Positions 32,972 through 43,025 of a stretch of 64,000 nt of DNA are shown here, in pieces. Each line of letters starts with the position of its first letter. Position 1 is the first letter of the stretch. The notes below the pieces were generated by a model. The model ran no database searches. It was given only the letters and a program-made list of their open reading frames with translations, and had not been told where the DNA came from. The position numbers and the translations under genes were made by a program. This stretch comes from [Phialemoniopsis] sp. UDSM-2020 (taxonomy: Eukaryota > Ascomycota > Sordariomycetes > Thyridiales > Thyridiaceae), in the NCBI GenBank assembly GCA_018873225.1, contig JAEILZ010000007.1, forward strand, positions 2,728,001 through 2,792,000, given 5' to 3'.

Positions 32972-35900
32972 CTTGTCGGTTTGCGACTGTCGGTCTTCAG
33001 CTGACAGACAAGCTGGAGGGTAACGTTATTTGTCGTGTAGGAGACTGGAAGAAACAGTACGGTGTCTCTAGGAGTTGGAGTGGAGGTGGAAGCTGCCGGG
33101 ATCGGGGTCGAGTGGTCGGTTGTAGATGTCAAGTGGTAGGAAGGGTTTCGGAGTTCTAGCGACGCAATTGAGAAGTCAATGATGGCAGGTAGAATTGAAT
33201 CTGATGTCACCAATGACCTCCAGGGTGAGGGAAATCTGAACTCGGCGCTCGAAGAAGTGGGAAGTGGTGTCAAGGCGAGGAGAAGAAAGTCGAGCTAAGT
33301 GAAACGAGACGCATTCATCGACCTGTCAGTTAGCTCTGCTATGCCGTCAGGGGATATCAATCAGACGAGAGCCGGGGCAAGGGGAGAAGGAAGCGAAAAA
33401 TGGTCGCAGTGGACTCGTCAAAGGGAAGCATCACTCTGCTGCGGCGCAACACCGTTGTGGAGGGCAGGAAGAACGTAAGTATATAATATTACTATCCACC
33501 CATTATCCCAGCAACTTGATGGTAGCAAGGGGACCCCCTCGAGCAAGTCCTGTTAGGGGATCACGATAGCGGCAAGGGTCTGGCCTCGGGAATTTCAGGT
33601 ATCCGCTACATCCGTCCGGGCCTCGAGCCGTCGCTAAAAAGGCGCCGTTTGGCTGCTCCTAGCGCGCATTCCATCCATGAGCAGATACTGCAAGGTTAAG
33701 GTAGAGGGTACAGCGCCACAGCCAGCCTGAGGGACTCGCATCACTAGCAGCGATGCTTCGCTCCCCCCTAACGGCCCGCCCCAAGCCCACAAGGCCCCTA
33801 GCTTTCAGAGGGCCGATCGTCACTCCAACCTGGCCGCGTTACATGACCGTTAGCATGGGATGTGCTGGGCATCCTCAAGAGATGAAACGGAAGGGCAAAT
33901 ATAGCCCACATATTTGGGCTTTCAAGGCATTCCAAGAGTGGACAAAAACGTCCTGTCAAGGGCAAGCTGCCGCTCTCCACCACCAACCGATGAAGAAAGA
34001 GCACGCTTGCGAATAACGAGTCCCTAACAGGGCGGGGCCACCGAAGGACGAGAAGAAAAAGGAAAACCGACCAAAGCAATTGTTTGCCCTCTTGACTGAC
34101 GAACACGGCCTCTTGCCCGAGAAGAGTTACAACGACTCACTTTAGCCCACCACCCACGCTGCCCATGTGGGGAGAAAGATGGGCAAGAAGGGCAAAGCTC
34201 ACCTGTCACTGCACGCCCACTGGATCTCTCTCGCCGCACGGGCTTTGCTCTGGTGCTCGCTTCTCCAAGCTAAAAGCACCATTTGTTGTAGACAGGACAT
34301 GCCCTCCCACGACTATGGTTCGTGCTACCTGCTGTTGTCTCTGAGCGGCTTGGCTGCAGCAGAGCATCAGCTATGAAGACAGTGGCTTGCGATCGTGGAA
34401 CGCGGCACAAACAGAGGTGACCTACCTTGGAGGGCAGATGGAGACGTAACCTCGCCTCACCCCTGAATCATGCACCCAGTGGTACCCAAGCAGAAGCCAA
34501 ACTCAACAGCGTTTTGGTGCGGGCCTAGCGTGGGAGTAAGTGAGCATGGCTTGCAGGGGTCTCTAGAGCCCGCGGAACAGTCCGGTGCTTAGCTACTGGG
34601 GGGACCTCATGTACGACTGACGATCGCTCGGCCAGTGCCCCCCAAACACCGAATGAACTCCCCTCCTAGCCGCATTACGAAGTTTAAGTGCTTGACTGGA
34701 CGAATGGGTGGTGGATGGTGGTGATTATGGGGGTGGTGCAAGCAAGCAAGCAACTGAAAAACTTCAACCTTTTTGGCCCTTGATGCTCCATCGTCGGCTA
34801 GTTCGCAGGTCCCCTCTCCGTCAATTGCGACTGGTCAATGGCCATGTGTCGGCCATGACACCCTCGCACGGTTGCGGGGCGGGGCATCGAGACGAATTCC
34901 TGCTTCCCATTTCATTGCCGCGAGCTCAGCGAGCAATTCGGTGTCTCTTTGCCGTTGTGAGCCCACAACAGGGGAGCACAGGTGTGAGAATCCTCCTGTA
35001 AGATGCGTCTCGAGAGAGCGAAGGAGCGCCTTGGTGATCCAGTCACAGCACCGAAATGCACCCGAGTCCAAGGTTCCGGGCCCCTTTTATTCGCAGTTTG
35101 CTGAGCCGCTCATCTGCATCCTCGACATGTTGGACATCTACCGTATTCGATCGCTGGGCGGGCACCCACCATTGAACTCTATAAAGGCTGGCGCGATACT
35201 CAGGGTGCTCCCCGTCTGATGGCCGAATGTACCTTGGACTTCTCCTGCTCGGTCACGCATTCAACCGATGGATGGCTCGATTGCATGGCTCTGGTCTAGT
35301 TCTTTCAGCTCGTGAGCATCCGACAAGAGATAGAACGGCGACGCTTGGCCTTCAACGGCGCGGGCTGATGTCTGTGCGGTAGTCGGTGCTTGTCCGCCCA
35401 CTAAATCTGTTCATCGTGCTTCGCTTCAGCTGGCGTGTTAGACGCACGGGCCCTGGCGTTGTTGCTTTTTTGAGAAAAAAGAAGCTTGAGTCTGGGTTGC
35501 GCCTGGAACCCCGGCCAGGCAGTTTGACGTTTGCTTTTTCTCGCCCTTACATATGAAATAATTTCTGCAAGATCACGATGGCTGTCTGAGCTATTCCCTA
35601 CTTGGCCGACTGCGCTGCATGAAACGTAATACGGCCTATCCGCCGCTCCGTCTGAAATGAGGAAATCAAGAGGCTTCTACGCTGCACCCTCGGAGGTCTT
35701 CCTGCATTGCCGTCAAGTAGGCCAACTGAGGAACTAGGTATTTTCATATTTGATATCAAGCCACTCAAGCCTCGACCCATCCAAAGCATTGCACCATCAG
35801 GCTGCATCCCCCATCGTTGCAGCCGACAATGGGATTCGACAATGGGATCATCGTGCATCTCCCGCAAGATCCAAATACTTACTTCAAGTATTAAGCACGT

Positions 35901-36910
35901 GCCAAGGCCGGGTTGCAGAGTCTGTTCGCGAATATGACAGACATGCTGTGCTCGGCCCTCGCTTCGACAACCCGCCAGGAATGCAACCGTACAAGCTCAA
36001 CAACAAGCTTATTTTTTGGAGACTCCTACCATACTCGAACATCTCTCTAATACCTAATCCCTTCATGACAATATCCTACTCAATACTGTCGACAGTTATG
36101 ACACTGTCGATGGCCACTACACGCAAGCTACGGACTAGGCAAGGCAGCTCTAATGTTGTCCGTCATCAAGGCTAACCAGGGGGCAAGTACCGAGTCATCA
36201 CGACGAGAGTGGCTTGTCAGTGAACTCAGGAACAGGCATCATCCCGACCCGGGCTTTTGCCTTATGGACCTAACAACATTGTGTCCCAGCTGGGTGAGAT
36301 GAGCACCAATAACTGGGCTTGAAACTATTTCCGTTCTACGCCTTGTTGGCAAGGTATGACTATCACTGCAGCCAGTCGTGTTGTAAACCTGCTAGAAGCC
36401 GGCCATTTCATGTTGGTGATCATGGATTTTGCGGTACTCATCCAGGCTCGCTGCATTTTTTGAGTCGCCAATTCGCTGCTCCACTCCTGAGTAACTTGAG
36501 ACCCCTCTTCTTCAAGCCAACGAAGGAAGAAAAACCAAGACATTCTGTACCACGGTTATGGGGGGCCGCGTTTGACCGTTCGTTTCCACAATATAAATTT
36601 TATTTTATTTTGAGTTGGCCGCCCAATCCCACCGCTTGTTCCTGCCCGATCCCTCACTGCAGCCAATCGATAAGGGAAGGAGCGATCTCCAAGCAACACC
36701 GCAAAAATTTTCCGACAAACAGCCGCAAGTCTTGTTCACAGGACGTCCCTCTTATTAAAAGGCGCCTCAATCGCATCGTCATTAGCGCCGCTGGCATTGA
36801 CCTCTCGTCGCGGCATTGATTTCTTCTCCTGTCAGCCCTCATTCCTTCTTCCCACGCCCTTTCCCAATCCGTATTACCCCAGGAGATCGTCGACAATAAC
36901 ATCCAGCAAA
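32972..36910. other. Long divergent intergenic region upstream of G-alpha and spermidine synthase
   Basis: About 3.9 kb with no convincing gene. Short open frames (for example 34773-35219) have no recognisable domain. It holds (AAGC)n-like runs near 34738, a T6/A6 hairpin at 35464-35480, a 13-bp direct repeat at 35824-35849 and a CT-rich segment just before the spermidine synthase start. Confidence 0.5.
35824..35849. repeat. Tandem 13-bp direct repeat
   Basis: CGACAATGGGATT at 35824-35836 is followed directly by CGACAATGGGATC at 35837-35849, differing only at the last base. Confidence 0.8.
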
Positions 36911-38619
36911 ATGGCTGAAATCACACATGAAACAATTAAAGGTACCTACGCCCATGCCCCACACCCTCGTCAACACCACCCCAGTCCCATGCCTCCTGGT
37001 CAGGGTGGTGTCAGGGCAGGCCAGCCTGCCTGGCGCGCATTGCCTCATTCATCTCCGTCTGAGAGGAGCCGTAGCCGGTCTTCATTGCCCAGTGAGCTTC
37101 TTGCCCTGGTCCGGCGGTACTCAGGTCCCAGGTCCCTGTCAATGTGACAAGCCTTCATCAGCCAAACCCGGGTACCGGCCTGGATGCAGCTTGAGATCTC
37201 CCTTCGCCTCGAAGTCTCCGGCCACTCAGCTGTCAGCAATATCCCAACACGGGAAGCTAGGCTTGTCGGCATGCCGGCACTTCACCCGGCAGCCAACCGG
37301 GGGTCTGGGTGCTCAGACGTTGGCCGGTACTCGGCTTACAGCTGTCAAGTGGCACGTTCTGAGTGACGTCTTCACGAAACTATTGAGCGACAAACGTTCT
37401 TTTGGGCCGGCAATGAGATGTACACAGATAACTAACATGATCTATCACAGATGGCTGGTTCCGGGAGATCTCGAACATGTGGCCGGGTAAGTCTCGAAGA
37501 TTCCACCGCCCATTTGGTCATTAAGGCTCTCATCTGACCTGATCGCCTCACTACATAGGCCAGGCTATGACCCTCAAGGTCAAGAAGGTCCTCCACCACG
37601 AGAAGAGCAAGTACCAGGATGTCCTGATCTTCGAGTCGACCGACTATGGCACTGTCCTTGTCCTCGACAACGTCATCCAGGCCACCGAGCGGGATGAGTT
37701 CTCCTACCAGGAGATGATCACCCACCTCGCCATGAACTCGCACCCCAACCCCAAGAAGGTGCTTGTTATTGGCGGTGGTGACGGCGGTGTCCTCCGTGAG
37801 ATCGTCAAGCACGAGTGCATCGAGGAGGCTGTCCTGTGCGACATTGACGAGGCCGTCATCCGTCTGTCCAAGCAGTACCTCCCCGGCATGGCCGCCGGCT
37901 TCAACCACCCCAAGGTCAAGGTCCACGTCGGCGACGGCTTCAAGTTCCTCGACGACTACAAGAACACCTTCGACGTCATCATCACCGACTCGTCCGACCC
38001 CGAGGGTCCGGCCGAGATGCTGTTCCAGAAGCCCTACTTCAGGCTGCTTCACGATGCCCTCACTGAGAAGGGCGTCATCACTACTCAAGGTTGTATGTTC
38101 TCATTTATAGGCGCTGCGGGATTGGGAAGGATCGCACTGACCGCCCAAACTCTGGTTTGGCGGGACTCTTGTGTCCTTCCCAAGGAGCATTGCGGCTTTA
38201 TGTCGCCTGGAGCTCGATGAGCCCTTTCTAGAGGCTATCTCCGTCGGTTGCTCTTTTCTCGGCCAGGCTTTTCTTTGTATCTGCTTTTGAACAAAACTCA
38301 CAAGCGTCCATGACACCAATACTGACTGTTAATTCCTGTAGCCGAGAACCAATGGCTCCACCTGCCTCTGATCACCAAGCTCAAGAAGGACTGCAAGGAG
38401 ATCTTCCCCGTCGCCGAGTACGCCTACACCACCATTCCCACCTACCCCTCCGGCCAGATCGGCTTCATGGTCTGCAGCAAGGACCCCAACGTCAACGTCA
38501 AGGTCCCTCTGCGGTCCTGGACCCCCGAGGAGGAGATGAAGCTCAACCGCTACTACAGCGCCGAGATCCACAAGGCCAGCTTCATCCTGCCTAACTTTGC
38601 TGCCAAGGCTCTGCAGTAG
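36911..38619 (+). CDS. SPE3: Spermidine synthase
   Basis: Four exons, 36911-36941, 37451-37486, 37559-38092 and 38342-38619, encode 292 aa. The enzyme transfers the aminopropyl group of decarboxylated S-adenosylmethionine to putrescine, in the cytosol. Motifs: [18 protein letters not shown] at the N-terminus, [15 protein letters not shown] (nucleotide-binding loop), [23 protein letters not shown] with the catalytic and gatekeeping Asp residues, and the C-terminal [19 protein letters not shown]. Length matches the family. Intron 1 is 509 nt, far longer than the others here, and follows an exon of ten codons; intron 3 is 249 nt. At exon 3 two donors three bases apart (CAAG|GTT|GTATGT) are both in frame and would give TTQAENQW or TTQGSENQW; I chose the stronger GTATGT. 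If intron 1 is retained, translation from the ATG ends at 37147. Confidence 0.93.
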
Positions 38620-39013
38620 GTGTGAAAATGGATGGAACTTGCATGATTTTTGGTTAGCAAAACGTGGGCAAGCAGGGCTTAATTGATGTTTATGACTTAA
38701 AAGGTGGAAAAGGAGAAGGATTGGAAAAAGAACAAAAGCTCACGTTGATCTTGAGCGACTCATATCGGGTGCGAGGCCGGGACTTGTCTAGATTGGGCAT
38801 CCGGATACAAAGAACTCAAAATAAAATCAAAAGCAATTTTATCGCTTTTGCGACTTTATCACGACCGGGTTACAGCGATGTTGTTCATGTGCATTATTCT
38901 CTCTATCTGTGCTGTGTGCCCAAACAGGTAGTCTCGACTCTAAACTGCCAATGTAAATCCTGGCGACTTGCCATTCCCATACAACACGGACGGCCCGATC
39001 TTACACATCCCTA
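38620..39013. other. Convergent intergenic region (3' UTRs)
   Basis: 394 bp between the stops of SPE3 and the omega-amidase gene. A-rich in the middle; no gene seen. Confidence 0.6.
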
Positions 39014-40072
39014 TTACTTCTGCCCAGGGTCCTCAAACTGGATCTTGCCCTCCGCAATATCGGGGTACAGATCGAAGCGCCGCTGGTCCCTCAGCGGGAT
39101 GTTTCTCCTCGTCTCCTCAATCTTCTCGCCAGTCAGGTCGGCGTAGACGATGGTCTCGGCCTCCTCGGCCTCGGTCAGGACCTGCGCCATGGGGTCGACG
39201 ATCATGCTGTGGCCGTAGGCGTGGAAGTCGGAGCTCATGTCACGCGCGGGGCTGCACAGCGCGACGTAGAGCTGGTTGTCCATGGCGCGGGCCTGGCCCT
39301 GCAGCTTCCAGTGCAAGGGGCCCGTCGTCAGGTTGAAGGCGCCCGGGTAGACGAGCGCAAAGGCGCCCTTGCGCGCGGCGATGAGGGCCATCTCGGTGAA
39401 GCGGATGTCGTAGCAGATGGCGACGCCGACCTTGCCGTACTCGGGCAGGTCGACGATGGTGAGCTTGTTGCCGGGGCTCAGGACGTCGGACTCGCGGAAG
39501 GTGAACTTGCCGGGGATGTCGATGTCGAAGAGGTGCACCTTGCGGTGGGTGGCGATGAGCTCGCCGGCCGGGTTGAAGGTCAGGGACGTGTTGTAGTAGT
39601 TCTTGCCCTCCTTCTTCTTGCCGTCGGGCGTCGCGTGCTCGATGACGAGCTCCGGGATCGACCCCGCGATGAGGTAGACGCCCGCCTCCTTGGCGACGGC
39701 CGACAGGGCGTGGAAGCTGGGGCTCTGGTCCGCCGTGGGCGGCGAGGGCAGGAGCTCCTCGGCGTACTTGGGGAAGTGGGCGCAGCCGTAGACGCCGTTG
39801 AAGCACTCGGGCAGGACAACGATCTTGGCGCCTGCCTTTGCGGCCTCGAGCACGCGGTCGTGCGCGCGGTGCAGGTTGTCGGCCTTGTCGGCCGTGGCGT
39901 TGAGCTGCACGCAGGCGAGCTTGACGGGCTTCTTGAGCACCGGCTGGTGCTGCGCGGCAGCTGCTGTGGTGGTGGCCATGGTGCGGAGGAAGCTTCGGCG
40001 GGAAGAGCAGGACACGGAGAGCGGATTCGGAGCGCGGACGAGAGATGCCAGTGTACGGAGGGCCGTTCGCAT
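39014..40072 (-). CDS. Nit2-type omega-amidase (carbon-nitrogen hydrolase/nitrilase superfamily)
   Basis: One exon, 352 aa. Nit2 proteins hydrolyse 2-oxoglutaramate and 2-oxosuccinamate, the by-products of glutamine and asparagine transamination. The Glu-Lys-Cys triad is visible: E in VKLACVQLNA...VVLPECFN is the general-base region, K in THRKVHLFDID, and nucleophile C in GVAICYDIRF. RARAMDNQLYVALCSPARD and GHSMIVDPMAQVL follow in the usual order. The N-terminus up to residue 31 is Arg/Ser-rich without acidic residues, resembling a mitochondrial targeting sequence, and a second Met in good context (39979) begins MATTTAAAAQHQP, so two isoforms are possible. The gene is divergent from a hypothetical gene, 527 bp away. 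The family is secure; omega-amidase rather than yeast Nit1 or Nit3 activity is by resemblance. Confidence 0.9.
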   Translation of the reverse strand: MRTALRTLASLVRAPNPLSVSCSSRRSFLRTMATTTAAAAQHQPVLKKPVKLACVQLNATADKADNLHRAHDRVLEAAKAGAKIVVLPECFNGVYGCAHFPKYAEELLPSPPTADQSPSFHALSAVAKEAGVYLIAGSIPELVIEHATPDGKKKEGKNYYNTSLTFNPAGELIATHRKVHLFDIDIPGKFTFRESDVLSPGNKLTIVDLPEYGKVGVAICYDIRFTEMALIAARKGAFALVYPGAFNLTTGPLHWKLQGQARAMDNQLYVALCSPARDMSSDFHAYGHSMIVDPMAQVLTEAEEAETIVYADLTGEKIEETRRNIPLRDQRRFDLYPDIAEGKIQFEDPGQK

Positions 40073-40599
40073 CTTCTAGGGTGGTGTGGAGGAGGGGGGA
40101 AATGGGGGAGATATTATAAAGGCGCCGCCCTCTTAGTACAGCAGCTTTATCATCACGGCCTTTATCGGAGAGCAATGACAGGTCGTCGGAGATGGCGAGT
40201 TCGTGTCGGCCAGTAGCGGCGGGGTGGTCTGGCGAGAGAGAGGTTGCGGGGAACAAAAGCCGATCTAGATCGGCAATGCGGGGCGGGTGTCGGAGGTGTG
40301 CCCGACACTGTCCGATGAGCAGCGGCGGACTTGACATCAACATAGCCGGGAGCGAAGTTTGGTAATCTATCGATTACGGAAGGCATGAGCGAGATACCGC
40401 CAGATTAGATGTTAGACAGTCGTAATTGCCCTCGTACTTGACCTCAGGTGTGTCTAGCTGGAGTATCATTGGCGCATCTTTATCTCTGAAAAAAAAACAA
40501 TTTATTTGGAGTGAAGGAATGGACAGCAATGACTTCAGCGCTAAACATTTCAAAACTCATGCACCTTTTCCCACACTCTAAGTCATCTATGAGACCCTG
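40073..40599. promoter_or_regulatory. Divergent promoter region with two CGG-containing inverted repeats
   Basis: Between the omega-amidase and a hypothetical gene. It contains the perfect 16-bp palindrome GCCGATCTAGATCGGC at 40259-40274 and, 12 bp further on, the arms GTGTCGG (40287-40293) and CCGACAC (40302-40308) around an 8-nt spacer. Both have CCG/CGG half-sites suited to zinc-cluster factors. Confidence 0.45.
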
Positions 40600-41997
40600 A
40601 TGAATTGGACTGAGCGTGACCTTATCCGCTATGCTGGTGGCAAGCAACGATCCGGACCAAAGAAACATGGGCGGGCGAGACGGCTGCCAGATGAAGCTCG
40701 AAGGCGAGATCAACGCGTTTCAGCTCCCACGGGCCAGCCAGATACAGATCTGATGCGATCGTATTTTGCCAAAGGTCACCCTGCACTCGCTCACGACCAG
40801 GAGAAGACAGTATCCCCGTCATCACGCAGCAGGAGCGCCAAGGGTACGGAACAGCACAAAAGTCCGCCGTCTTACTCGTTACAGAGCCTGACTGCGCTTC
40901 CTCCACTTCCGATTGACTAGGAATCGACTCGGACAGTACAAAGGGAGGCCAAAGAGCATGGATCTCGGCGAAAGGGTGAGCAATGCCATCTTACAGAATA
41001 TGCATTGTCTCGATCAGGACGCTCTGGCAGTTGGAATCCCGGCTCACCACATTCGCAAAATGAGGCGGAAGACACTGTCCCCGAAATGTCGATGAAAGCC
41101 GGAAATGACAACAATGTGATTGCTTGTGAAGTAGTACGGGACCGCCATACTCCAAGACCTTGTGTCCTGCCGGAGACTACGTTTTCCAAAGATCCCAAAC
41201 GGAAAATCCCAAGCGATGTCCTGAGTCCCACCCTCTCTCATGACTTAGGAGGTTCTGAAGAAGGAGATCATGACTCCTGTGAGCTTGCATTCGCGGACAG
41301 ACCAGTTCACCAACACAAGAAACGTCGATCGGAAGACAGCGACAGCTTCCATACACGTCATCTTCACCGAGACACGGGTGACAATAATGCAGAAGGACAA
41401 GATGGAGGAAATACCACGAATGAAGCCCCTAAGGACAACCATCCTCAGGAAGAAGAGAGATTCTCTCCAGATCGGCCAAGGCGATCGCTTCCACCCAAGA
41501 AACAGAAAGGCTACGATGAGCTTGACAGTATTCTGGAAGGACTCGGACCCGAGACACACGCACCTCGCCCTCGGAAAGGACGACGTAGATCAAGACCAGT
41601 AAGGTTGGGAAGCGTTGAAATGGATATCGCCCGACTCATAACCAGCACCCGTAGTCCTGAACGAGGCAAGATAAATAGGGACCGAAGGTGTACTAAGGAC
41701 TTGGAAGAGCCTGAGCAGCACGATCTTGAAAACCCAGGGTCCAGCCAAGACTCTATGGCATATATGAAGCCAGCATTCGCGGTGGAACCTCGACGTAACA
41801 GCAGCAGCTCTTCAAGAAGTTCCTCCCCTGTTGTCATCTCCTCTGACAGTGAGAGTATGTCAGAGTCGGCTGAGAGCACTACTGCGCAGGTCGGAGGACC
41901 GAAGCCCAGCAGAGTCACTCAGTCTGAGGCGGATGAAAACGAGGCTTGGAGACAGTGGCTGGAAGCTCTGAGCGGATCAGAAAGTTCTCCAGGTTGA
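40600..41997 (+). CDS. Hypothetical protein, largely disordered
   Basis: Proposed exons 40600-40843, 40921-40975 and 41031-41997 encode 421 aa; introns are 77 and 55 nt. Intron 1 is supported by GTACGG, CTGAC and CTAG; intron 2 (GTGAGC to GGCAG) is chosen because it keeps the frame and has only a weak branch site. I recognise no domain. The protein begins MNWTERDLIRYAGG, a start reminiscent of a group of fungal hypothetical proteins that begin MNWT. It is rich in Ser, Arg, Asp and Glu, with nuclear-localisation-like clusters (HKKRR, PPKKQKG, RPRKGRRRSRP), a Ser run (SSSSSRSSSP) and an acidic end with WRQWLEAL. This suggests a nuclear, intrinsically disordered protein; nothing more specific can be said. 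The long frame from about 41031 to the stop is the best-supported part. Confidence 0.5.
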
Positions 41998-43025
41998 CAG
42001 TAATATTCAAGGGTAAAATGATCAGGGTTTTGGGGTTTATAAATATACATTTAATCATGTTACTTGGACCGGATTCTCATGCTACATTGAAAACTTGGGT
42101 GTGATAAAACGTTGACTTACACAAAGCTACCTACCATGGTAAGAAATGTCGAGCAGAGGCTAGTGCCATGCGGTACGGCAAACAAACTGGGAGAAATGAA
42201 CTACATCGGTCCTGCTTACTAAATTCTTCAATATCTCAACCTTTTTGAAGCCTCTCGAGTGTTTTTGTTTCGTTAAATTGAGGACTGCAAAGTCTGAATA
42301 CTGTGTATATGCACTGTGACGCAGCGTCCCTGGATTGACACGTGAACTCGAGGACGCTAATTTCCCCTTATGACGAAGTGAATCAGCCGAGCCAATTGGG
42401 GGGCGCATGCTGCGAGGCATGCCTGCAAATGCCTGTAAATGCGGCGCGCCGCGTCCCCCAAATTTGTTGACACGGGATGCGTTCCCCAAGAATTCCAGAA
42501 CTCCCAAGCAGCAAATACGATACAACATCACGAAATACCAAGACGATCACCATACGGCCCGCTGCAGAGCAGCCGACAAGTTGCACCATATCGCTCGCCT
42601 TTGCGACGCGACAACGCTCGCCAACAGCACCGGCCAAGGCGCACGCATGCTGCAGAGTGCGGGCCAGGCGCAATCGAGCCGGGACCCCGACAAGCGAAAA
42701 GACGTTGTCATTTACCAAGTACCCACTCCACCCCCGGTCCAGAACTGAGGAAACGCTGCTTGCTATCCCGCGCGACGACGACCCTGTGCTGCTCCCTCTG
42801 ACGACACACCCGACTCCGATGAGGATAGAATGACACACCGTGTCGTCGTTCGGTGCTGGGAAAACGTATCGGGACAACAAGCTACGCGGCTCGCATCACC
42901 AACTCAAGTACACTGTTGAGCGGCTTGCGCCGAGGGGTGCCTCTGCCTCGCGGAGACTCTGGTGCCCGCGCCTTGACCCTTTTACTCTTCGCAACACATT
43001 CGCGACTCGGTAGCCAACCTTCGCC
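41998..43025. other. Intergenic region upstream of the kinesin gene
   Basis: About 1.03 kb. The second half (42400-43025) is GC-rich with overlapping frames open on both strands, typical of chance in such sequence; it probably holds the kinesin promoter and 5' UTR. Confidence 0.5.

Noticed and set aside
36927..37490. 187-codon frame through the first intron of spermidine synthase
   Set aside because: It overlaps splice signals needed for SPE3, and the sequence has no recognisable domain; it may be chance openness of the long intron.
39209..40216. Long plus-strand open frame (about 335 codons) opposite the omega-amidase gene
   Set aside because: It is an antisense shadow in GC-rich sequence: Val/Leu/Gly/Glu-rich with no domain, while the minus strand encodes a complete nitrilase-family enzyme.
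42383..42880. 165-codon minus-strand frame before the kinesin gene
   Set aside because: Several frames are open on both strands in this GC-rich patch, none with a domain; it fits a promoter/5' UTR better.
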